From: Malachius bipustulatus
Taxonomy: Eukaryota; Arthropoda; Insecta; Coleoptera; Melyridae
DNA: 64,000 nucleotides
Assembly (NCBI GenBank): GCA_910589415.1
Contig: OU342633.1
Span: 39,748,210-39,812,209, forward strand
Direction: 5' to 3'
Shown: positions 57,382 to 64,000 of the stretch, in pieces
How the letters are laid out: the number at the start of each line of letters is the position of its first letter
How positions within the stretch are numbered: the stretch's first letter is position 1
Notes under the pieces: generated by a model
Databases searched by the model: none
Told to the model about the DNA's origin: nothing
What the model saw: the letters and a program-made list of their open reading frames with translations, nothing else
Translations under genes and position numbers: made by a program

Positions 57382-60300
57382 CTAAAACTGCATATCAGAT
57401 AACGGTTGCGATTCTAATTTCCATAAAATTTCGCGTCGCTTTTCTCTCGACTCCTTCAAATATTTAACGATATCCTTCCTTCCGCTCTTTTCAGCTTCAT
57501 CAATCGGTGACATTCCGTAACGATCCCTGTAATCAATAATTGCACCCGCTTGCACAATCGCCTGGACAAACCACATATCTTGCACTTTAACAGCCGCATC
57601 TAGAGCTCTCATTCCGTATCGATTCGCAGCGTCCACGTCAATCCCTTGTCGTAATAAAATCTCCACAACTTCTCTTTTTTTATTCCTAACCGCTCGGTAT
57701 AGTGCAGTGTTGCCATAAGCGTCTGTCAGGTGCAATCCTTTGTATTTCAATTCTTCTAGGAAGTATTTCACCATCACCGTGTCCCCTCTCGCCGCAGCTC
57801 TATGAAACGGGGTGATTCCTTGACGTTCAGCTATGTCATAATCACCCCCGTTTTCGACTAAATAACGGAGGATCTCGCAATTGCCGGTTTGAGAAGCTCG
57901 AGCGATCGGCGTCATCGAGTAGAAGTTTTCTTGGTTTACGTTGGAGCCGTGCTCAATTAACAGGCGAACGATTTCGGGGTAATTGTTTTTAACTGATAAG
58001 TTAAGAGCATTGTCACAGTCTTTATTGTCACCTGCGGCGCTAAGTAGGTAGGGTTTTATCGTTTTGTTTACCTTGTTCAAGCAGTCTTTGACATCTTCTA
58101 ACGAACCATTCTGCGCTGCCAACGTTAAATCGTTAATCAGACCAATCTCGCTGATTATGTAATCAGTGATGTCGTTTAAACTCGACGATGGGGGGATTCG
58201 GGTGATGAAATTATCAAGCGCATTTTCGCATTTCTCGTTAGGTAATCGATAGAAACTAGTGATTATAATTTGATCCTGTATTTCCTTTGATTGTGCTTCA
58301 AGAAATCGAATTAAGTAATCGATGACGATAGTTTGCTTAACCTCACAAGCGAGACAGAGAATAGTTTGATTGAACTTATTCGTTCTAATTAATAAGGGCA
58401 AGAGTCTATCGATCTCGCAATGACTTGTCAACGATTCCAGGAGAAATATTACAGTCCCCTGACAATGTTCCAGAATTAATCTGTGGAGCGGGGATTGTAA
58501 ATTTTTATAATAAACTATATCGTGCTGTTGATCGATCCACATCTCCACGATTTTACCTGAATAAAATGGAGAATCCTCGGGAGTCATCGATGCAATATAC
58601 TTCTCCAAAAACATCCGTACGATTCTATAAGCCGGATCGAGGAAGATCTTCTTCAGAAGAAACTCCTCCAGCTTCGGTCGCTTAGTTGGATGTCTCCCCT
58701 CACATTTCTTCAACCAAGCAAAAATCTGCCTGGCGAAATAGAATTCCTGGATCGTTGGATGAACGAATTCAGATCCCTGGATCAATCCCGTATGTTGCAG
58801 GGTCTCAAGTTCATCGAACTGAGCGTAGAAATTGAATTTATAAGCGGAGAAAATGCGTAGTTTCTTATCGATGGAGTCGAGAAAAACTTGTTTGATCGAG
58901 TACAATTCCGCGAGGCGCGACTTGTTGCAAACAATCGCGAGTTTCTTCCTAACGAAAGCTTCAAACATCTCGGTTAAATCACCGGGAAGTAGCAGTGGGA
59001 TTGGAATAACACTTTTCTTGGATAACGAAGCGAAATCCGGCGCTGCTATTTCAGCCAAGAGTTTGATTTGAAGCGGAATTCCGATGAAGCTAAGAATCTT
59101 CTGATCGAAGATCTCCTCTGCATTCTGAAGGAGCCTACTTGCGTAATCTTTTAGTCCTTTTAATGTTAACCGGTTCAGTTTAACATCGAGATGATACAAC
59201 TCGCTCCAGTATTTCGTTAAGTATCCTTCGATGTGTTCTCGATTGAACTGTTTGAATTGTATCGAGAATATTTTCAGGGCGTTCTCGATCATTTCTCGTC
59301 GAGTTTCACGAGCCGTTATTATAACTAACGATTCCGTTTTGTCGCATAGATACTGCAAGAACTTGATTATGCGGTTCTCGTTATCTTGGTCGTGGAGTGA
59401 GTCAAATATTTCATCAAACAATAATACCACTTTGATCGGTGTCTTGTGGGCTAGGTGGTATTTTAGGAAGTCGAATTGATCGATCGACTTAACCTTGAGA
59501 AGATGCTTGGAAATCTCGTCAACCTCAAACTTATCGTTTAATCTTGTAACGATCGTCATGCAATCGTTATAGGTCAACTTGAAAACCCAACTGTTGTCGA
59601 TTTTTGATATCAGATTCGTAACGGTGGTCGATTTGCCAATTCCTGGATCCCCCGTTATTAATACAACCCTCCGATTAACTAAATCTCCTTCACCTAGCGA
59701 ACCGTCATGGGATATCGCCAACAAATCTCGAATAACGCTGATCTCGTTATTATTGCTCCCATCCCAAACGTAGGTAACTTTATTTTTCTTTCGATTAACC
59801 CTGAAACTATAATCCAACGATTCGTTATCTGACGTTGTTAATTTAATGTTGACCTGGTTAGATTCTTTTTCTTGTCGCAACAAGTCTTCTTTAATCGAGT
59901 CTGTGATGTTCGTTAAATCGAGAACCATTTCGTAATAAAACGATCGAGGGATGTATAATTGGGGGTTGTAGATTTGTTTTAATGAGACCTTTTCATCGTA
60001 ATGAAACCAGTAAAACTTGCTTGCACTCGCTTCTTTGCATTTCGATTTAAAGTATTGTAATGCTTCGTTAAGATCGGTCGTTTGTAATGTATCACAGGGG
60101 ATTTGTAAGTTTAAATGGTCGCAAGCGTGCGTGATGAGGATCCTTGATTTATTTAGATCGCAATCAGAGTTAACGATTAATTTAGCGAAATCGTTGTATG
60201 AGTAGTCTTGCTCTCTGTCTGTTTGGATGTAGAAGTTTTCTAAATTTGAGAGATTAAGAGAGTCGTTCTTTAGTTCAATGTGATGATCGTTTTGTAACAG

Positions 60301-62274
60301 ATCTAAGAATTGATGATCGTTGAGAAATGGTAAGTTGTTTGTCTCGTTACCGGGGGTAGCATTAAGGAAAGTTGCAAGAGAGTAGAACTTATTCTGGAGC
60401 TTAATTATGTTATAATTTAACGCAAAGCTTTGACTCTCCACAGTTAAATCAGTGAATGCGAAATCCGGTGTTGGGATTTCCATACCGTTCGTTAATATTA
60501 AATTAATTTTTGAAGTAGTTACAATTACAACTTTACGATCGTCTATCGCGAAACGATTTATCAGCTTCAACACATCATCCTTAACAGTTTCGTTCAATAA
60601 ATCAACGATAAACAGTTTCAATCCTGACGTTATAATTAAATCTAACTCGGTGTATTTAAATAGCGTTAGTAGATACGACTGATTAACGAACAAGAAACAA
60701 TCTTTCCCGATATATTCGTTATTTTTAACGGTATTTTCATTTCTGTTCCTGATTTGTTTCAAAATATTAAACAATCTTAAAGTTTCAATTTTGTAATTCT
60801 TGACGCTCGGTTTTATTATTAAAACGTTCTCTTTCGCTCCTAGAAATTTCTCTAGTCCAATCGAATCGTTAAAATTAACCTTGCAATTATTGAACGATTC
60901 ATTATAAGAGTCAACAGCGACTTGCATAATAACTTCCTGCGATTTTAACAGAAGTGAGCTTAAACACTTTTTGATCTCGTCAGGGTACCACCGGACGATT
61001 TGCTTGCATCTCTTAATCGTCTCTCTCATTGACGTTTCGTCACGAAATATTAAATCATCTCCGATCCGCTCGAATCGATGGAATAAATCTTTAAACGGAT
61101 GTTTTAATGGCAAGAACTCTTCGTTAATTGTAATCGGCGACTGAACGATCTTCAACCAGTGTTTTAGCAGGAATAGTTCATCCTCCGAGAATAACGAAAC
61201 GTTACAAGATTTGATCGAGTGTCTTTGAAAAGCGCGGTAACGGATTGTACTGAAACAGCCTTCCCCGGTATAAACGAGAGTTGTCTTAATGTCCGGGTGA
61301 AAATCCGTTTCTTTCTTACTGGATTTAAAGTAATTTTTGTACTCCTCATTGGAAATGACGATGCTGACGGGCCAATCGAAAATTTGATGAACATCAACTT
61401 TAATTGTTACTTCATCGGGGAGAAAAACTGATTTAATTTTGTCCATATCGTGGGTCTTTTTATGGTAAAGAGGGGTTTCTGCGGACCAGTAACCCATCTC
61501 CTCGAACGAAAGTTTCAGTCTCAGCAAGATTCCAACGTGATGGTTGCACATGTTCACTTTGTTCGGGGCCGAGAGGTAAGCGGTTATGTCCAAGGTGCTC
61601 GGGAATATTGTTCTGAGGTATCTCAGATCGCAATCGTCGGTTAATTGCTCCAACATTTCCGCGCAGCCGGGGTTGTCAAAGCTGACGCAATGACTATGAA
61701 TCCCTACATCTTTTGATTTCAGGAATAAATCGTTGTGTCTTTTTAAGTATTTCACACCGAAAGTAGTTACCTGGGCTAGAAAACCACCGAGCGAGTGTCC
61801 AGTGAAAGACAATTGGTATCGCCACCTCTTCTCCGATTGTAGCTTCAAAATTACGCTTCTAATGAAATCGGCGAAGGTTAGAGCAGAGCAGATTTGGGGG
61901 GAGCTGGAGTTTTTCACGACGCTTATCAAATTAGTCCACCAGGCGCTCAGACTCTTGGTCCCGCGATGAGCGATGATTATTTGTTGCTGGGAAGAGTTAA
62001 AGAAGGCGGCGCCAACGTACCCGTTCCCTAAGCTCGTGTTGGTGACTTTTATTAGTAATTCCCAGCCGTCGGGGGTGTTGAAAGTGTCTTCATAGATTTC
62101 ATTGGCGAAGAATGCCAGGTGGTAATCGCTCGGATAGGGTTTTAGGTTGGTTATTTCATTATCGATGGTTGTTTTCAGTTTTCTTATTATGCCGTCATGG
62201 GCTTTAGTGAGATAATTGAGGACACTTTTGTCGACTTTGAGATTTCTGGAGAAGGGCGCTGGTGGTGGGTCCAT
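57382..62274 (-). CDS. Lipase-NACHT-ankyrin protein (NLR/STAND-like), 1630 aa, single coding exon
   Basis: One uninterrupted frame from ATG (context CTTGCCATGG) to stop. Residues about 50-255 form a class-3 lipase-type alpha/beta hydrolase: AHRGT (102-106), nucleophile elbow FTGHSLGG (Ser161), then a likely Asp (D229) and His (CNHHVG, 245/246). Residues about 300-840 are not recognised; they contain a FYWFHYDEK segment just before the NTPase. The NACHT domain covers about 865-1200: Walker A GDPGIGKST (875-883), Walker B VVLLFDEIFDSL (D954/E955), an ITARETRRE sensor-like motif, IGIPLQIKLL and FVHPTIQEFYFARQ, the usual NLR winged-helix signature. Six clear ankyrin repeats lie at about 1418-1609, with degenerate ones before. 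Inferred role: a cytosolic signal-sensing switch in which ligand binding by ankyrins drives NACHT oligomerisation and lipase activation, perhaps in immunity. No membrane segment. An excellent splice acceptor lies 9 bp upstream of the ATG, suggesting a 5' UTR intron and a host-type gene. Confidence 0.93.
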   Translation of the reverse strand: MDPPPAPFSRNLKVDKSVLNYLTKAHDGIIRKLKTTIDNEITNLKPYPSDYHLAFFANEIYEDTFNTPDGWELLIKVTNTSLGNGYVGAAFFNSSQQQIIIAHRGTKSLSAWWTNLISVVKNSSSPQICSALTFADFIRSVILKLQSEKRWRYQLSFTGHSLGGFLAQVTTFGVKYLKRHNDLFLKSKDVGIHSHCVSFDNPGCAEMLEQLTDDCDLRYLRTIFPSTLDITAYLSAPNKVNMCNHHVGILLRLKLSFEEMGYWSAETPLYHKKTHDMDKIKSVFLPDEVTIKVDVHQIFDWPVSIVISNEEYKNYFKSSKKETDFHPDIKTTLVYTGEGCFSTIRYRAFQRHSIKSCNVSLFSEDELFLLKHWLKIVQSPITINEEFLPLKHPFKDLFHRFERIGDDLIFRDETSMRETIKRCKQIVRWYPDEIKKCLSSLLLKSQEVIMQVAVDSYNESFNNCKVNFNDSIGLEKFLGAKENVLIIKPSVKNYKIETLRLFNILKQIRNRNENTVKNNEYIGKDCFLFVNQSYLLTLFKYTELDLIITSGLKLFIVDLLNETVKDDVLKLINRFAIDDRKVVIVTTSKINLILTNGMEIPTPDFAFTDLTVESQSFALNYNIIKLQNKFYSLATFLNATPGNETNNLPFLNDHQFLDLLQNDHHIELKNDSLNLSNLENFYIQTDREQDYSYNDFAKLIVNSDCDLNKSRILITHACDHLNLQIPCDTLQTTDLNEALQYFKSKCKEASASKFYWFHYDEKVSLKQIYNPQLYIPRSFYYEMVLDLTNITDSIKEDLLRQEKESNQVNIKLTTSDNESLDYSFRVNRKKNKVTYVWDGSNNNEISVIRDLLAISHDGSLGEGDLVNRRVVLITGDPGIGKSTTVTNLISKIDNSWVFKLTYNDCMTIVTRLNDKFEVDEISKHLLKVKSIDQFDFLKYHLAHKTPIKVVLLFDEIFDSLHDQDNENRIIKFLQYLCDKTESLVIITARETRREMIENALKIFSIQFKQFNREHIEGYLTKYWSELYHLDVKLNRLTLKGLKDYASRLLQNAEEIFDQKILSFIGIPLQIKLLAEIAAPDFASLSKKSVIPIPLLLPGDLTEMFEAFVRKKLAIVCNKSRLAELYSIKQVFLDSIDKKLRIFSAYKFNFYAQFDELETLQHTGLIQGSEFVHPTIQEFYFARQIFAWLKKCEGRHPTKRPKLEEFLLKKIFLDPAYRIVRMFLEKYIASMTPEDSPFYSGKIVEMWIDQQHDIVYYKNLQSPLHRLILEHCQGTVIFLLESLTSHCEIDRLLPLLIRTNKFNQTILCLACEVKQTIVIDYLIRFLEAQSKEIQDQIIITSFYRLPNEKCENALDNFITRIPPSSSLNDITDYIISEIGLINDLTLAAQNGSLEDVKDCLNKVNKTIKPYLLSAAGDNKDCDNALNLSVKNNYPEIVRLLIEHGSNVNQENFYSMTPIARASQTGNCEILRYLVENGGDYDIAERQGITPFHRAAARGDTVMVKYFLEELKYKGLHLTDAYGNTALYRAVRNKKREVVEILLRQGIDVDAANRYGMRALDAAVKVQDMWFVQAIVQAGAIIDYRDRYGMSPIDEAEKSGRKDIVKYLKESREKRREILWKLESQPLSDMQF

Positions 62275-62283
62275 GGCAAGGCA

Positions 62284-62300
62284 CTGGAAGAGAAATAATA
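62284..62300 (-). other. Splice acceptor ending a probable 5' UTR intron
   Basis: Minus strand TTATTTCTCTTCCAG (about 62298 to 62284) followed by TGCCTTGCCATGG. The pyrimidine tract and CAG are consensus quality. It implies that transcription starts farther upstream (beyond 62300), with at least one untranslated exon. Confidence 0.55.
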
Positions 62301-64000
62301 CATTTTTAAATAGATTTTCCTTGCTCGATTATTCCGAACATAGCACATAGCTAGCGCATCTCTGGTTTCTTTAGTCCCCTACAAACAGAGTAGAGTCTAA
62401 TTCTTTTTATAGAAGACTTTTTAACCAAGTCTGTAGCTATAGGTATAAGCGCTTGTCTCACGCTTTTCAAACACTCTGTATAAAGAAACTAATTCATCTT
62501 TATTTTTCTGAAATAACAATATGTTTTGAGTAATATAGGACAGACTATAGGAAGTTATATGATTCGATTCCACACAGCTGGCTCTCCAAGGTTGTCCAAA
62601 TTGACTATATAAATACACCTAATAAAAAAAATTACGAAATACACGTGAACACATGGAAAACAAAAATAAAATTTACTTACTACTACTACTAACTACAAAT
62701 ACAGAAAAATGTCAAAAAAATCATCATAATATACATTATAGTTTTTCAGGAGAATTTATTTGCTTATATGGACTGACGCCGTATTGCATCCTGAAGACCC
62801 CATGATAGTTGAGAATACTTTTGTCGAGAGGGATGACGGTAAAATTTAAATCGTATACAGTATTAGGTGTAAAAGATTTACACATACTTAGGCTTAGGTA
62901 TTCAGCATGACATCTGAAACAAAAAACTACTATGTGTTTTTTGTCTATTTAACTTTTTTTGTTGTTTCACACTTTTCAATAGTTTTTTGTTCCAAATGTC
63001 ATGATAAATACTACTTGTGTTAATTTTTTTAACATCATTTGTAATCATCCTATGTAGTAATTTTTTTTTTAATTTTTAATAGTTTATTATTTTTTATTTA
63101 TTTATTTTTTATATATTTTTTTCAAAATCTGAAGGTTAACTCAAATTAGGTAAGTGTAAATAAAAAAGGATTCTAAATAAAAAATTGAAGTTGACGTGTC
63201 CGAGCCATTAAAAAAATCTGAATAATGAATTTTATTTCATAAGAGAGTAAGGAGTAAGGTACCGCACTTTCAATTTATCACGCTGTAGGTATATGTATAT
63301 TCAAAACTGTCAACTTTCTCCCCACTTTCGACGTATAGGTACTCAGAAAATTCTGCACTTCCAATTTCCAGCAAAATAATTTTTTTTCGTTACTTAAGAA
63401 AAATGGTGACGGGGAAAGCGGTAAGGGTACAATTCAGGCTTAATAAAATAAAAAAATTAAATTATTAAAATTAGTCCAGTAAAATTAGGAGTTGATTGTT
63501 CAATCAAAGCAGGAAAAACGGAATTTTGAAGTACTACATAACTTTTTATCGACAAAGTGGAATAACTTTACTTTATGGAGAAGCAAATCTCTGCAAATTC
63601 GCATCTACGCAATTTTTTCATATTTGCAATAGTGACTTAACTGCAGATGATTAATTAAGGAAAAGGGTGACGGAAATTCCTTCATTTGGAAAAGCTCCCT
63701 TTTTTCTATCGCGATCTGAAAATCGGCTCAACAAAAGTTGTAGCGCTTGAAATTATGAACATTTTCATAACATGATTGATGTGTGTAGGCTTTTACGGCC
63801 GGCTTCTATTGAAATCATAATTGATTTCGGGCTCTTGTGCCGTGGTCCATGGAGATTTGCTTCGGACTTTTCGTCTACAACTGCGGTATACATCATCAGC
63901 GGTTACGTGTGCGGAAGCGAAACTTCCACTCCTCGTGTTAACTTTCGGAGCAAATCTCCATTGACTACGACATAACAGCCCGGAATCATTTACAATTTCA
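62301..64000. other. Upstream region of the lipase-NACHT-ANK gene; no gene recognised
   Basis: AT-rich sequence that should hold the promoter and 5' UTR exon of the lipase-NACHT-ANK gene. No TATA box or exon could be assigned. Contains a repeat at 63488-63650. The short frames at 62421 and 63772 are not supported. Confidence 0.4.
63488..63650. repeat. Diverged copy of the cathepsin-unit spacer repeat
   Basis: TCAATCAAAGCAGGAAAAACGGAATTTT (63502 onward) and CTTTATGGAGAAGCAAATCTCTGCAAAT parallel GAATCAAAGCGGAAAACACGGAATTTT and CTTTACGGAGAAAAAAAATTCTCTACAAAT in the cathepsin spacers (about 23803 and 23990). The spacer thus contains a dispersed repeat, or another diverged array unit once lay here. 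Confidence 0.55.

Noticed and set aside
58425..61969. Many plus-strand frames of 60-86 codons
   Set aside because: All are antisense shadows of the lipase-NACHT-ANK gene.
1..64000. tRNA and rRNA genes
   Set aside because: None recognised by eye on either strand; a tRNAscan or Infernal run would be needed to exclude small RNAs.

Overview
The window is eukaryotic, AT-rich, intron-bearing nuclear DNA from an insect. Several genes have GT-AG introns, there is a clear RAD1 checkpoint gene, and the region is dense in arthropod-type transposons (mariner, P-like, hAT-like and Tourist MITEs, Jockey/CR1-type LINEs, a Ty3/gypsy element). A tandem family of secreted cathepsin L-like proteins would fit a beetle, since many beetles have expanded gut cysteine peptidases, but the species cannot be fixed from the sequence alone.

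Layout. 1-7.1 kb holds no recognisable gene, only foldback elements and old repeats. 7.1-10 kb holds a 798-bp P-like element (8-bp target duplication, THAP exon), then rad1 in four exons (261 aa, + strand). 10.4-11.5 kb is a decayed mariner-type element. 14.2-14.7 kb is a 171-aa single-exon ORF of unknown function (- strand). 15.9-19.5 kb is nested repeats, including a 1.4-kb palindromic element with a 6-bp target duplication. 19.5-47.8 kb is a tandem array of four units, all on the - strand, of a cathepsin L-like gene: one dead exon-1 relic (19.5 kb) and three intact three-exon genes (24.4-26.0, 28.6-32.3 and 46.1-47.7 kb). In all three intact copies the nucleophile Cys is replaced by Ser and the preceding conserved Cys is lost, while the His and Asn residues remain.

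The array is heavily invaded. A 1755-bp DNA element and a 941-bp solo LTR sit in the promoter of the dead copy, and a 2.1-kb insertion sits in intron 2 of the second live copy. Two 5'-truncated LINEs sit between copies, one carrying its own DNA-transposon insertion. A 10,066-bp Ty3/gypsy element with intact gag and pol lies in the 3' flank of the third live copy. Because the units are paralogous, many of these insertions have an empty site inside the window, which fixes their ends and target duplications. The gypsy element is inverted internally between its two LTRs. 48.1-52.7 kb is a nearly full-length LINE with a frameshift, and 52.7-55.6 kb is nested palindromic repeats.

57.4-62.3 kb (- strand) is the most striking gene: one uninterrupted 1630-codon ORF encoding a class-3 lipase domain, a long uncharacterised middle, a NACHT NTPase and C-terminal ankyrin repeats. 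This is the layout of an NLR/STAND sensor with an enzymatic effector, and it is unusual for an insect. The rest, to 64 kb, is repeat-derived or unassigned.

The host genes do not form a pathway: a DNA-damage clamp subunit (rad1), secreted papain-fold proteins that are probably not normal cysteine peptidases, and an NLR-like putative immune protein. All domain identifications are from reading translated sequence; no database search was possible.
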